Assembly (NCBI RefSeq): GCF_004027225.2
Contig: NC_044277.2
Span: forward strand, 100,061,725 to 100,125,724
Direction: 5' to 3'
Source: Strigops habroptila
Lineage: Eukaryota; Chordata; Aves; Psittaciformes; Psittacidae
DNA length: 64,000 bases
Below the pieces are notes generated by a model. That model saw nothing but the letters and a program-made list of their open reading frames with translations, made no database searches and had not been told where the DNA came from. Shown in pieces: positions 1-15,000 of the stretch; position 1 is the first letter of the stretch; each line of letters opens with the position of its first letter. Position numbers and translations under genes: made by a program.

Positions 1-3000
1 AGTCAAACAGCTGGAAAGAGAAGTGAGACATTTTTCTTGTTCTTTTTTGCATGCTAAAACATAGAAATCTAGCTTTTGAGATAGAGGACCTGTAGAAACT
101 GAGTTTGATTCATGTTCCCATTTTGTACTTGCTCTTACATCCATGCTTGCTTTGAGTTCTTGTAATTTCTGTCCATAATAGGAGAAAGGGATGTGTGCCT
201 TCAGCTGTGTTTTCACGTTTGCAGAAAGGAGGAGCTAGGAAAGCTCCTAAATCCATAAATTGTGATGACCCAAGAATTTATGAAATAGTGATTAGGAATG
301 TGTATTTGCCACACAGAGGCTTTTCTAGCACTATGCGAATGATATTTTTCTGATCTTATTTTTCTGTGAGGAGAAGCAAATTTCATACCATTATGTCTTA
401 CATTCCCACCTCATTAATACCGGCCATGAATTGATATTCTCTTCTTCTAAGCTTTGTTTGTCCACATAATGAAAGCTGCTTTCTGACATAAGTACTTCCA
501 GAACTGAGACAGTAACAAAATAGATCATGTAAAACAGCAAATCTTCACTCAGGGAAATTAATTTTTCACATATGAAAAATTAGTATGAATGTTTCATATG
601 TGCTAACCTATCACAGGAATAATTTTACTCAGGTGACTGCTAAAATGAAAATTAGAGGCCCTGATGGCAGCGTTTACTTTGTTCATTGGCTACTACTGCT
701 CTTCCTTACACAATACTGGTAAAAATTTGGGTAATTTTTAATGCTTTTTTTCTGCACTTTGCTTCCTTAGAAGCATCGTTTAAATGGATCAATAATGTTT
801 ATCATGCTGACAAATGCATTTTTGACTTCATCTTTCACAATCAATTATCACAAATCATGCATTTATCTGAATTGTACCCCAGTTACCTGAAAGTTGAAGA
901 AATGGTAGATTAAAATTTTGAGAACACCTCCATATATCCACAGTGTTCTGGTCAGAGGGGTCTTGTCAAACAGTTGGCAGGCTGGCTGAGAAATGTCAGG
1001 TGTAGCTGGGGACCTGCAAAATCACACAAGAAGGGGAGCAAACCATGAATAATTTCAAGAAAAATCAAGTTGGTTATAATCCCCTACTTGCAGAAGTGTA
1101 ATGACCGTTATTCAAACAGAAATTTAAAGTATCATCAGATACTGACCCAAAACAAAGGACCACAGGCATTTCGGGAAAGGAAATCAAACTGAGAGCAAAC
1201 ATAAATTTTCAAGGAACAATAATTGCTGGTCAAAGCAGAGATAGACACGTTAAATGTGAACTAATGTGCCCTTAAACACCAACACCATCAAAATCAAAAC
1301 TAAATACAGCAGTCTGTCTCATCTGAGGTAAAGATAACCGCAGCATGAATCCCACTGAAACCATGCCCTGGTCAATGTTCTACATTTTCTCACAACCTCA
1401 CTTGGAGTGGCTTTTCTCTAAACTGATGATGACTGGCTGAGTCTGTGAACTGTACTTGTTCAGTAGAACTATAGGAAGATAAGGAGGCTGACAAGAAAAC
1501 TGAAGAGGAACTTTTTACAAGGGCAGGTAGGGATAGGACAAGGGGAATGGCTTTAAACTGACAGAGGGGAGATTTAGATGAGATCTGAGGAAGAAGTTCT
1601 TCCTGTGAGGGTGGTGAGGCCCTGGCACAGGTTGCCCAGAGAAGCTGTGGCTGCCCCATCCCTGGCAGTGTTCAAGGCCAGGTTGGACAGGGCTTGGAGC
1701 AACCTGGTCTAGTGGAAGGTGTCCCTGCCTGTGGCAGGGGGTTGGAAGTGGATGAGTTTTAATGTCCCTTCCAACCCAAACCATTCTGTGAAAGAGAAGA
1801 GCTGTCACAGATGGAAACCTGCATTAATTCATATCTCTTTAATAGCTCTTAGGCTAAGCTGGATCACTGTCTAGACACACTCATCTTTTTCCATTGATTG
1901 TAGAAAGAACCAAGACAACTAAAGTGCCATTCAGTTGCCCACGCATAAGTGTGAAAGTACAATCTGAGATGCCACTTAAACCTCCTAGACATCCCTGCAA
2001 GGCTGTTGGACGTGACGGGACAGGCAGTGCTGAGGTGCTGACTGGTGCAGTGGCTGAAGGCCTGCTGGGTACCCTCAGATGCCTCAAATGGGACTAGGCA
2101 GCTGTGGTCCCACAGCCTAGTCACATCCACTTGGTGTAATGTAGGAGTCTACTGTAGAGTGAGCTGAAGACTTACCTGATTTTATTGGCCAGGCTCCATT
2201 CTTTATAAAAACTCCCACACTGAAAACAAGGAAAATGTTAATTTGTGGTTTGACTCTCATCCCCTGTGCTGACTTCTAGATGCCTTAAACCCTGCAAAAT
2301 GAATTGTCGTGACGCAATTGCATCACAATATGTACTTTCACCAGTTATTTTACATAATTAACTCTTTGCTTGTATGAAAAGTGAAAAATATGTAAATCCA
2401 AAGTGTTTTAACATGACTCTGTTCCCCCAAACAAAATGGAAGGTGTGGCCATTGAGCAATCACTTAACAAAGGGTGGTACATGTAAACAAATACTGCAGA
2501 TGGATGTTTGCAGAAAACTTCCTTAGAATTTGATCTAGCAGCTGCCAACACTAGCTGAAATATCTGATTCTCAGTCCATTGACTAAAAGAGTTTATGAAC
2601 TGTATAGAAGGGGTTGCCTAACCAATGATTTACTTGCAAAGAAGGGGTGACATTAGAGCTGGTTCCAGGTTACACTCTGTGTTTCACCAAATAATGATTT
2701 GAATGAAGAAGCTATTCCTTAGCACCTTTTTTTACTCAGGCAAATAATCAAGATTTTCCTCCCACCTCAAAGAATGAAGTCTCAGCCCTTTAAAGCAACA
2801 TTTCCTGGCCTTTTCAGCTCCAAATTACAACACTCCTGACCAGTAAGAAGTCTTTGCAACCTCAACGTAGGACATGGTTCAGATCAGGAATGGCTTATGT
2901 CTGCCTGCCTTTGCTGTGGCGAGCAATCGGATGTATATTCTTCACAGGTTGAGAAATGCTACCTTAGAGCTACCAGCTAAAGAGAAATGGCCTTAACATC

Positions 3001-6000
3001 ATTGCTAAATGTCGTCTGTAGGGCAATAGGTAGTCATTCCTTCTTTTACATTCGTTTGGTGAGTAGGCCTATGAGGTTTTTATTAAATATCCTGTACTGT
3101 AGTGGATTTACATTTATGTATATAAACACTTATTTTATGAACTTACGGTAATAAAATCCTCCAGAAGTCTCCATACTTGATAACTGGTCCTGTCTCAGCA
3201 AGTCAGAGACATTTTCACTGAATTTATTCCACAGTAAAGTAACATATGTTACTTTGGGAAGTATTTCAGGAAAAAAAAAATATGCTTTCCTACTGATTGT
3301 ATTTAAAAACAAGGGAAAATTAAGTTGTTGTCTGTTTTTTTCTGAGAGTAAATAAACATCCATGTTGTACTTTTTTGCTAATTAATATTCCATGGAGGTA
3401 TGCTCTTCACTGTATTCATTTTATAATAACAGTGCATTTTCTTTACAGTTACAGACAGCCGTAGAAAAAATACATTGTCTTGGTGGTGGTGATGCAGGAA
3501 TCAAGCAATCAACTCTGAAGATGATAGAAGGAAACTTGGTACGAGTTGTAATTGAAGAGAGGAAATCAGAAGCTGTTACTTAGTTCTCTCCTATTGTGCA
3601 ATCCTTTCCCTATGACACGAACATATCCCTGTCACTAGTTTTGTGGCCAAATTGCTCTGTATCGCCTCTGTACCCCCAAAATTAGGGAAGGCATGGGTCT
3701 GGAAAAAGAAGATTCTGTGATTCTGAGGGATCTGTGGATCTTAATCACTTCAGTTTTTCCTTGAGCACTGTGTGCTTACCAAGTACATTCTTCTCTTCAA
3801 AGGCTGAAAGTCCAGAGGTGAAAGCATTGCAAGAAAAATTAACTGCAGCCAACTTTAAAGTGATGGAATATCGTAACCAACTTCAATCTGCAAAGCAGGA
3901 ACTGAAGATGACCCAAAAGGTACTGTTGCAGGATGCAGTCTGTGTCTGGGATCCTGTGCAAGAGGTAAATTCTTGTGAAATCAGGAGGCTTCTTTTCTTT
4001 TGAGCTTTGATGAGCCTCCAGGAAACATTCCAGTGAACTGTAAAGAGGTAAGGAAAGACAGAGGTGTAGTGGTTGCATTGGAAAGATATGCACATGGACA
4101 CACAGATTTCATGCTCTGGCATGATGACTAGATGACCTTGTCCATTATTTCTATTGCTATGACAGGTACAGATTCTTCAAGGTTTGAAAGTCCCAGTAGA
4201 GCAGAATAGCTTTAAAGCACGCGTTCAGGCCCATTCCTCCTTTCCAAAACATTTAATTATGTATTTACTTTAAAAGTAGGCTTCAGTCCCATGGAAATCA
4301 ATGGGATTAAAGACCATGCTTGAACTAAAGTACAGTTTGTTGGAGTGACATCCGGAGTAACCTTTTTGATTCATGATGGATTTTAAAGCGTTACTATGTG
4401 CTCTGTTTCTTTTGGTTTCATTACTTTGCATAAGAGACCTGCAATGCAGATCAGAGTAGAAATATGGTCCTAAAAATAGAATTCTGCTGACCTTTTTATA
4501 AATAATTTAAATGCTCTTCATACTAACTTTAGCTCTGGTTAATGTGGCTGTGTTGGAACTGTGTAAGAGAGATTGGCTCAATTCCTGATTGCAAGGGTGT
4601 GCATTAAGACGCTACTCTGTTCCTGTTTAGTTCTGGTTAAGTATTCATTGTATCAAAAATAATTACATATATTGACAATTTTTAGTACTAGTTAGTAAAC
4701 CTTGGTGGTGAATTTGAAATCTTTTTTACAAGATTTTACAAGAAGTAGCACAGTTTGCCACACAGCTATACAGCTAGAGAGAACAATTTGACACTCTCCA
4801 TAGGCAGGCAGGAAAACACAGATTCACGTTTTTTTTAAATCGAAGAATAATACTCAAACATATAAAAATTCTGAAATACCCACCTCAAGAAGTAAAACCA
4901 TTCATGTTAGCCAAACTTCTCCTACCCACCAACAATCTGTATTGAAATAATGATCTGAAAGAGCTTACATCCCATGAGATACTGGGTATCAGATGCAGGC
5001 CACTCTGTATAGATAGTGTTTTGTGTTTACTGCTAGAGTGAGCAGCTTTTCCACCCCCCTCCCCAACATGTATTAAGCCTAGCCTTCTTGTTAATGTTAA
5101 TTTTTTTTTCATAGCTTTTAGCAAATGAAGTTGGTGAAGATGTGAATATTCAAAGTCTCTTGACCAATTCTGGCAGCTGGCGTGGACGAGCACAGCAAAT
5201 TCTTGTTCTCCAAAGCAAGGTGAGTTAAGACCCTGCAGGGTGCCATGTAAGCTGGGTACCAGGGTGCTCTTTCTAAGTACAGATATTACATCAGTTTAAA
5301 GTAAAGATACTGTTAGTTCTTTATTACATAACTCCTAGCATCTGTACTTGTTTATAAGGTATGTCCCAGTACAGTGTTTACTGCAACTACATGGCAGTTT
5401 TCTAAGTTGAAGAAAGCAACTGTTAGAATAAAACACTTTATGGTAACTTTTGTAGTAGTTTTTAGGTATGTTTGTATGTGTCAGCACATGCATGTGCATG
5501 TGTGGTGACAGGGATGTTATATTTTAAGTATGTGTTGATGTGTGCAGGGTCTTTCAGAGTTTCTGCAGATTATAGTAGTTAGTCTATTGCAAACCTGCAA
5601 GCTTCAGTATTTAAGCTGGGAATTTTTCTCATCTGTGTCAAAGGAGAGAGTTTGGTCACCTTAGGCAGTTAAAATCGCAGGATGTTCTGAAGGTGCCTTT
5701 CTCCACTGAGTAGAGAAGGAGCCCTGTTCATTGTCTGTGCTCTGACTTAGACACCTTTGCTCAGTGCCTAAAGTCAGATGGGAAGAATTGAGGTCAGATA
5801 AGATTTTCAAATTGTTCCCCCAAGAACTTCAGTAAAATCTTTAACTCTTGAATCTTCTGAAGGGCACAGCCTAGCTGAAATGTCAGCTCAAGACGGGGAG
5901 GCAGTTTTTTCTGCTGTTTAATTCTATGCCAACAAACTGATTTTTGCACTCTGACTGAAAATGTTAACCTCTGATTTCCCTGGAGCAAATTACATTTTCC

Positions 6001-9000
6001 TTCTGTTAGGCCCCCTGGCTGGGATTCATCTAAAGACTGTATGTACTGTACTCTAATGTAGAAATTTCTTTCTGAGCCAGTCTCCTCAGGCCCCTTCAGT
6101 AGTCAGTGGGGATCATGTAAATACAATCACTTGATCAAAAGTGAGGTAGGTGCATCTTGTCCCAGAAGACACCTCCAGAAAAAGGCAGAGGAACTGTGCT
6201 GTAGCAGTGCCCATTTCCTTCTACTGACTGTAAAAAAGGTCTATAGCAAATAGCTGAGATGCAGTTGCTTAGTTCACTTGACTGCACATAGGTGTTTAAT
6301 GCTAGCTGAGATGCCACAGGATGTCCCTCTGGCTTCTGGTCATCTCTAGAGGATTACGGATGTCTTGTAGATCCTGGATCATGTGTGTCTTCAGTATCCC
6401 AGGGCATCTAAACCAGCACTAGGTACCCATGTTCAGGCTAGTGAACTGTGCCTTTGATTGTGGGCATCCTGGATGGTGATTCTGCTAAAGACCAAGATGC
6501 TTAAATGTAGATAGATGAGTGGGTGTCTGCCCTTTTAGAGGAGATCTAAGGTATTATTCTGTTGCCCACATGTGTGTGTAGTGGCAATCAAGATGCTTTG
6601 GAGTGTCTGCCTAGCCTCCATGTGGCCCAAGTAGAGCACATATATCCCATGTGTCCTGAGTCTTCTGTCAGTCTGGTGTTACACCTCCTCCCTGCACAGA
6701 TGCCCTAGATATCTGCATGTTTGTTAGCAGCTAACACATTTAAATTTGAAAGAGAAGACATTGCTCTGTGTTAGTTAACCATGATAATGTCAAGAAGTAA
6801 TATGATGCCGCACTCTGAGCTCCTTTTGGTTATGTCCTCTTTGGGGCTGGACCACTGTACTCCTGGAAAGGGCTCTGAATGTGTTGTCGTTATTGTCCTC
6901 TAGGTTCGAGAGCTGGAGAATCAGTTGGGTCAAAGCAAGACCAGAAAATCACTGAGCAAGGTTGATGGGGAATTGCTGGCACTTATTGATCCAAGGAAGT
7001 TATCAGCCCAAGAGAAGAACTTCGTGAAGATTCGCAGCTTAGAAAAAGAAAAGAAAGAAACTTTGGAGGTAAAACGCTGTGAGCTGACAGAGTCTTATTT
7101 GGGTATATAGTGTGTAATAACTTGCCTTACCTTACTTTCAAGGTGTATGTTACATCCCATCCAGAGACCATTTCAGAAACCCACCTGGTTTTTGATCTGC
7201 TGGAGGAAGTTCTGCCATGCTCCACAGACTGCGCAAAAGGCTTCCACACTTCTTGTCTGTATTGCAGTCTTGTGTGGACAGGCATGCCTCTGCAGTACAA
7301 AATTTGGTCTTCACCTCTGCTTCTGTCTTCAGCTTGGGGCCCCCAGCATAAGAAGGTTATAGGCCTGTTGGATTGAGTCCAGAGGAGGCCATGAAGATGA
7401 TTAAGTGCCTGGAGCATCTCTCCTATGGAGACAGGCTGGGAGAGCTGGGCTTGTTCAGACTAGAAAAGAGAAGGCTCTGGGGAGACCTTAGAGCAGCTTC
7501 CAGTGCCTAAAGGGGCCAACAAGAAAGGTGAAGAAAGGCTTTCGACAAAGGCATGTAGGGGTAGGACAAGAGGGAATGGCTTTAAACTGACAGAAGAGAG
7601 ATTTAGATTGGATATTAGGAAGAAGTTCTTCCCTGTGAGGGTGGTGAGGCCCTGGCACAGGTTGCCCAGAGAAGCTGTGGCTGCCCCATCCCTGGCAGTG
7701 TTCAAGACCAGGTTGGACGGGGCTTGGAGCAACCTGGTCTAGTGGAAAGTGTCCCTGCCCATGGCAGGGGGATTGGAACTAGATGGTCTTGAAGGTCCCT
7801 TCCAACCAAAACCATTCTATGATTTATGTGTCACATGTATCTGTTTAGCCTGAAATGTGGCCATCTGACAACTGTGCCTGCTAGGTGAAGTTGGAAAGAG
7901 GGAGAGAGACCCTGGATTGCAATACAGCTGGTACTGGCTTTATACTGAAGGCATATGTAGAAAGAAGCCCTGCTACAGCTGCATCCAAACTCTGTAGCAT
8001 CCCTCTTGCACTTTGGCCAGATGTGCATTCTTCGTGTAATATTAAATACAAACCAGGAGCATACAGAATTAGGTTTTAATACAAAATTATCATTTGCTTC
8101 TCGGCACATACTGAATTAAGCTAGTCCACTTGTGTTCCTGAGCAGACAGACGTTTTTTTGTTTTGGTGCTGGCAAGCAGGCAGCGAGTTGTAGCATTTGT
8201 AATTTCTACTTACTTTGGGATGATACAGAATGCCAGTGCCGTTTTTTTATATTCTCCCAGGCAATATGTGATTCCTTTAGCTCACCAGAGCACCTGGGGC
8301 TTGGTGATAGGCTATAACTGTCATTTCCTATGATGTGTTTGCATCACTGCAGAAACTCACTGGGAAATATGATGCTCTCAAAAAGAGTCATGAGGAAGTG
8401 AAAAAAACCCTTGATGCATCAAAAGCCAGGAACAAAGTACTGTGCAGTGAAGTGAAAACCCTGAAGGGACAGATCGTAATCTTGTTGGAGAAAGGAAAAC
8501 ACGACAATGAGCTCATAGACGCTTTACTGGTATGGTCTGACTTTTACTGTTGGTTCCAGCCCCTGCATATCAGCCCTCTTTCTGTAAGTGATGAAACATG
8601 ATGTCATTTAATGACACAGACAACCTTAGGGTATAGAGGAGCCTGATGAATCAAACTGTGACAGCCAGAGGTTTCCTAGGCAGCTATTCTGTGTTTTGGA
8701 TCAGATCATGTAAAGGGTGCAAGACAGCACCAGGCGTGACACAGTTGCAGTGAAGTGGCTCTAAGCTTCAAATATTGGAAGAAACATTTTGCAAAAGAAG
8801 GATTGAATAGGTTTGTCTAGAAGGTTGAGGAAGGGCTTCATTCTTGACCCATGAAGATGGACAGTATTTTCTGTTCTGCTTTCAGCTTCATTGGCAGGTT
8901 TGGTTTCTTTTCTTAGAATGCCAGCAATTTTGCACTTTCATTTTTTGTGTTACACAGCTCAAAACACGCAAGCTGAACCATGAGTACTAACCCATATGCA

Positions 9001-12000
9001 CATTCGCTTGCAGTAGCTAGAGCTGAAATTTGGCCTCTTCAAAACCAAGAGTATTAGCAAAGATTCAAGATGCAGTTATGCTGAAATAAATAGCTGCTGT
9101 CATGGTCTTGCAGTATCCCTTTGTCCTGACATGGTTCTAAATAGTCTTCCCCAATTTCAATAATTTAAAAAAAAAAAAAAATAGAAAATATGCTGCTTCT
9201 TAGTAGGGTTAGCTCTGTGTTTCCTGATCCAGCTCCTCACAAGTTTCAAATCACACTTCCTTGCTTCTTTAGGTTTTAGCTAAGACACGCTTATGAGTAA
9301 GCTGGCATTCACCTTTCTGCACACCAGGCAACCGCTAGGAGCGTGGGTACTGACCAGCACATTAGGCAGATTCTAGAGGAGCCAAATAACAGTTTTCACT
9401 GTTGCTAAGTCTTAGCGTCTCACTAAAATTATTACAGAAAGACACAAGTTTACTTGGGAGGAATGGTTAAACTGTTTTATGCCTTACATCAAAGAAGCAC
9501 CTTGCTTGCAGTTTGTTGTCCTGACAGAACCAACTGTCTGGCAAGTATTAGATTTGTCAGTGTGAGAAAAACTCCAAAAGCCACTGGTAAAACAGCCTAG
9601 CCTTATAGCTGTCATCTCATACTACCCTCATCTTTTAATGTCGCTCACACAATCTGATCATGTTCTAATTTCATGAAAAGCACATTGAAATCTTTACTTT
9701 TATCCAATTTATGAAAAAGTCACCTTCATTGTCAAAGGCCAGCCTTAGGTCAGCCTTTCTTGCTCTCTTTTCTGCTATACTGAGTAGCAAAGCTGCCAGC
9801 AACCTGAATCTCCCGGTTGCTCAGGTCTTTTCTACTTGCACTGCCCGGTCGCTAAAGTCTTGATATGACCAGCAGGAGCCAGTGGGGATGGACTGTCCTT
9901 ACCCAGCCACATGTGTCTGGACATTGCAAGTAGATGTCCTGTGCACTCCTTTCAATTGATAAATGCTGATGCGGTGATCTCATGCTTAAAACATAACGGA
10001 CTAAACTCTTGGAGTAGCACTAGTGACATCAATGTGCTTACACCAAGGAATGGGTTTGGCAGAGCAGAGTCTTGCCCTAGCATTCCTAAACAGGTATCTG
10101 ACTTGGAGGGTGTAAAACACCCGGGGAGTCTTAATAATCATTGTGTACAGAAGTGAAGATCTCACTCATTGTTTCTATTTTATCAGGCCCAGCAGAAGCA
10201 AATGCAGGAGATCTTAAAGCACCTGAGCCATCAGGATGAGAAGAACAAGGAGTCCAAGCACATGCTAGGGCAGAACTTGAACAGTGAGGTTCAGAAGCAA
10301 AACTGCCTTATAGAGCAGCTCAGACAGGTAGTGGCTGAACGAGAAGCAATGGTTAAAGAGCTGGAAGAAGAGGTTGAGCAACTCACGCTTCAGGTAGACA
10401 GAAAAAATTAACTGGTGAAGCATGCTTTGTAATAATTTTAGATCTGCTCTCCCACTTCCTTCTCCCTTGTTATCTGAGTTGACTGCTAGCTTGAGACACT
10501 AATACCTGTCCTACTGATAGCCTGTCCTCTTGGAATGGTAAAGCAAGAATTTTCTCTTGTAACTCTTGAATTTCTTTCCTGTACATAACTTTTCTTTAAG
10601 CTGTTTAAGCAGCAGAAAACATAAAAATATCAACCACATCCACACGTGGCTCTGTGTCAAGGCTGTCACATAGCTGACAGCAAGGGTTGGGCTACAAGGG
10701 GGACTTCTCAGTATTAAGCATCCTTGACCGCTGAAGGAAGCAAGCAAACAAACATAGGTGAAGTTGACATCGGGAGGCTGCCATGATACCCAGCTACATC
10801 CCTATATGGAGTGATGGACCCCTAGTAAATTATTCTCATCTCCCATTGTAAAACACTTCAAAAATTTCCTTTCCTTCAGACCTCTAAACTATTGATATGA
10901 ATCTGACAGGCCTCAAGCATATGGAAATTTCATTGTACAGATGAAAGAACTGGGGAGGTTGGCCCCTTACAAACTAGTATGGTAAAAATGTTTTAAACTT
11001 TTATGATTTAGTGATGCAAACTGACAGAGGCAAGATGGCACTACTGCCAGAGCACAGGCACAGGAGTTGAGAAGAAGTCCACTAACCTGCCAAAGGCTTC
11101 TCATGTGGTCTGATATCTTACAAGTCAGGTTTTGTTAAGAGTATTTAGGCAGCCAATTCCTGTTGATATAAAACCCTCATAGGGTTATGGTGAGATTGTG
11201 GATCTGTCAGATGTCTCAGTAATGAGAGCTAGAGCATTGAACCCAACGTCAAACTTGGGTTAGGGACAAAAATCAACTGTGCTGGCAGTGGTAGTGGTGG
11301 TGCTGCACTGTGTGCTTCTCTAGTGAGACTGTGTGCACCCTATGATTTCATATGCAACTTGCTTTGTTTTCATTCTGCAATGGATAGAAGCTAAAGGAAA
11401 CTTTCTGAGAGGTTCTGTAAATCAAAAGTTCTGGCATGCTTATAGCCATAATTATAAGCTGCTGATTAGGCATTGATGCAGCTATTTTTCTTTGAACTGT
11501 GTAATCGGTTTTATAACCTGCTCCAACATTAACAGTTGAAATCTGCCTATGAAGGGGACAGTTTGGAAGCTGCTGTAACACCACCTTCTGAGTACTCAGA
11601 AGATCCAGGTTCTAAGCCTGTGGCATCAGGCAGCAATGAGGTTGGAAGGACTGGATCTGCTCGGTAAGAAGACCCTAATGTCAATGTTTATAATTGCTTT
11701 GAGTTATTTGGAAGCATGGTTTTCCCAGGCAACTGTATGAAACCACAAGTGCTATGTGCCAGCAGTGATGGCAGCCTGTTTACAGTATATAGGAATCTCT
11801 AATCACATTATGTCTTGGATTTTCATGCTGGAACAGAGAAAGATCTACAGACTTGCAGGCATTACTACATTTGGCATGATGGTAGTGCAGCTAATTCTCC
11901 TTCTGCAGCTCAGATAATGTTTATGTGGTTAGCTTAAGTGCCTGTGATTCTTCTCTCTTATGAGAAACGGGGTTTCTAATGAGCAGACTTCTGAAAGCAG

Positions 12001-15000
12001 GGTGGCGAATACATACAGAATGCCATTTTAGGTAAGCACTAAATCGCTGGCTCATTATTTAAATCAATAAATACACTTGGAATAAGATTACTTGCAGAAA
12101 CGTTGAAAACACCCCACATCATTTGTTCTTAACAAATACCCTTTTTAAAGCCTCACTGAAGACCATGTAAATTACACTAATCTTAATACAGCAGTAAATC
12201 TGATTTTTGTGTACACTGATGTGGATCTGTGTCACTCTGGCTGTGTAAAGAGACCATAATACCAAACCAGGTTATATCATTTCCTATTAAAATTCTGGTT
12301 TTGTTGCTAAAGAGTTCATGGTCTAATTGACAATCAGAATTTGAGACTGGTCTTCTGAGAAAGAAGGAAATTTTTCATCATGTTAAAGTTGCAACTGATT
12401 TCTTCTATGTAATTTTAACTTGCCTACCATATTACTTTAGACACTGAATGTGGTTTTAAAATTGACAGATGTATCCCTGTCAATCAGAGTTAAAGTAGAG
12501 CATTACTATGAAATTTAAGAAAAGTTCTTCTCAGTGTTTTTGAGTTACAGTTAAAACAACCTTTATTTCAAAGTTTCCGCATCTCTGTTGTTATACCTTT
12601 CTGACTGACTTTATTCTCCCACTTCTAGTTCTGCAGTGTGCTCTCAAGGAGTAAATCGTAGAATCATGGAATAGTTTTGGGCGGAGGGGACATTAAAGAC
12701 CACTGAGTTCCAACCCCCTGCCATGGGCAGGGACACTTTCCGCTAGACCAGATTGCCCCAAGCCCTGTCCAACCTGGCCTTGAACACTGCCAGGGATGGG
12801 ACAGCCACAGCTTCTCTGGGCAACCTCTGCCAGGGCCTCACCACCCTCACAGGGAAGAACTTCTTCCTCACATCTCATCTAAATCTCCCCTCTGTCAGTT
12901 TAAAGCCATTCCCCCTTGTCCTGTCCCTACCTGCCCTTGTCAAAAGCCCCTCTCCAGCTTTCTTGTCAGCCTCTGTAGGCACTGGAAGCTGCTTTAAGAT
13001 GTCTCCAGAACCTTCTCTTCTCCAGGCTGAACAAGCCCAGCTCTCTAAGCCTGTCTCCATAGCAGAGGTGCTCCAGCCCTCTATCTTTGTGGCCTCCTGT
13101 GGACTTGGTTTAGATAAAAATCTACATTTTATCCACTTTTTTACTTCATATATCTGCTGATATTAAGCAGGAAGGCAAGCAAGATAATGAGGTTGGGTAA
13201 TGGCTTTGTAGAAGCCACTAAGTGCAGTGCATAAATTATTGCTTGTATACGTGGCTAACATAGCTCTGTCGTGAAAATAGCTGATATGTCAGGTGGGCAA
13301 TGAATGAGTCTGGAAATTGCAAGAGCCGTTAATAATTTGGTCAGCAGGGCTCACTCATTCCATTAACTTTAATATGCTGATGAACTCTATTCCGTTTTAC
13401 TTTAGTGAATCATCTTTTCCTATCACGAAAGATGAGATGAAAAATGCTATAAATAGGAACTAAAGCCCCTTGGAGATGTCGAAGTAAAAATCTACATTTT
13501 TAGACTGGGCCACTTCTGTCATTACCAACCTTAACTTGATTTTAGGATTAACCACTCCTAGTCTAGAAGGCAGCTCTGCCTGTTCCACAATATTAAGGGT
13601 TTATGCTCTGTCAGCTGCAGCCTAAAGACAAGGAAACATGGGCTAAGTCTGGAGTGACTTGCTTTTAGGCAGCTGAGCTGAAATTCAGAAAACAAACACA
13701 CACTAGAATTTTATGTTCCAAGTACACATATTATGCATAAAATTCATCTAGACTGGAAATGATTCTGTAGTGTTGTCTCCTCGTCTTAGAACAAGTAAGC
13801 CTGACAGATCTTCCTTAGGGTGTCCACAAAGTAGAATGGTTCAGAAAACTATATGAAGTATATTTTTAGAAGGCATTTGGAAGTAAGTTGTGCACCTTGT
13901 TGCAGAACAGGAATTCATTTGGTTAGAAAGTGTGCAGCATGCAAACACCATCAAACAAGCACAGTAACCTGTGCTTGTCTCTCACCGCAGTGGGTGAAAG
14001 AGTAAGATGAGAGTGCTCTGTCCAAGGCAGTGCCTGTGAGGAAACAGCAGCGGTGGCTGCTTGTGTGGCTGTGTGCTCCGTTTGAGCCAAGCAGTGTTGA
14101 GACCATGCCTGCTCACAAGTTGCTGTGTGACTACTCTGTGGCATGGAGCTCCACAGTGCTAGTCTGGAGTGCCAGCAAAGTATCCCCAGAAGCCCAGAGA
14201 TCAAACACTGAGCTACATTTTTTTGTACACTGGAGACAAAAAGTGTTTTTGCAGCATGTTTTGGAGTTGGGGAGCAAGCTGAGTTATTGTGTATGTAGGG
14301 CCTGTATGATACCCACTTAGGAGGCTCTGGGAATCTTTTCCCTACAAGGCAACAATAAATACAGTCATTGGAAAATGACTGGAGTTCTTGGAAGACTGCC
14401 CTCTGCAGAGCTCAGGGTCTAATACAGCTTTCTTCCTCTCAGCACAGTGTCCAAGATGGGCCATACACTCGTAGAGTCAGCAGCTACTAAGCCTTTCCAT
14501 CTCAGTAATAACATCACACCTGGAAGGTATGTATGTAAACTTCATCATAAACAAGGGAGGTTTCCTGCCATGCTCCACAAGCTGCGGGCCTTATCCTTGT
14601 GTGCCTTGTTTCTGAAACAAACGGCTTCTTTCACCATCCTTTCTACTGGATACTGCCGAAGGCTTCTGACACAGACTCTATCATCTTCTTACTATCTTAA
14701 TTTTTTTAATTGACTGCTAGTTTTATGCTCCATAAATCCCATTTTTCCCTTTTCACCTCCAGCCACCAAGATTTCTCCTACTTTTTGGTCTCAAGGAGAT
14801 ATTCCTGAATACTACTCCTATGTGGAGAGGTCGGAGAAGTAATGAAGTACATAATAATGGGATACATGGGAGAACTGGCTCTTCCTTTCATCACATATCA
14901 GACACAAGAACAGCCATTGTATTAATGCTGCCTGAAGCCTTTCAGTGGGAGAAAATCAGTAGCATGCCATTTAACAGGTTAGCTAGCGCTTTGGAGAATC

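Noticed and set aside
4470..4479. MEF2-like CTAAAAATAG in a CCDC13 intron
   Set aside because: Matches the consensus, but it is isolated, in an AT-rich intron of a non-muscle gene, so chance is likely.
12753..13160. 135-codon frame in a CCDC13 intron
   Set aside because: It is the antisense strand of a CR1 3' fragment.
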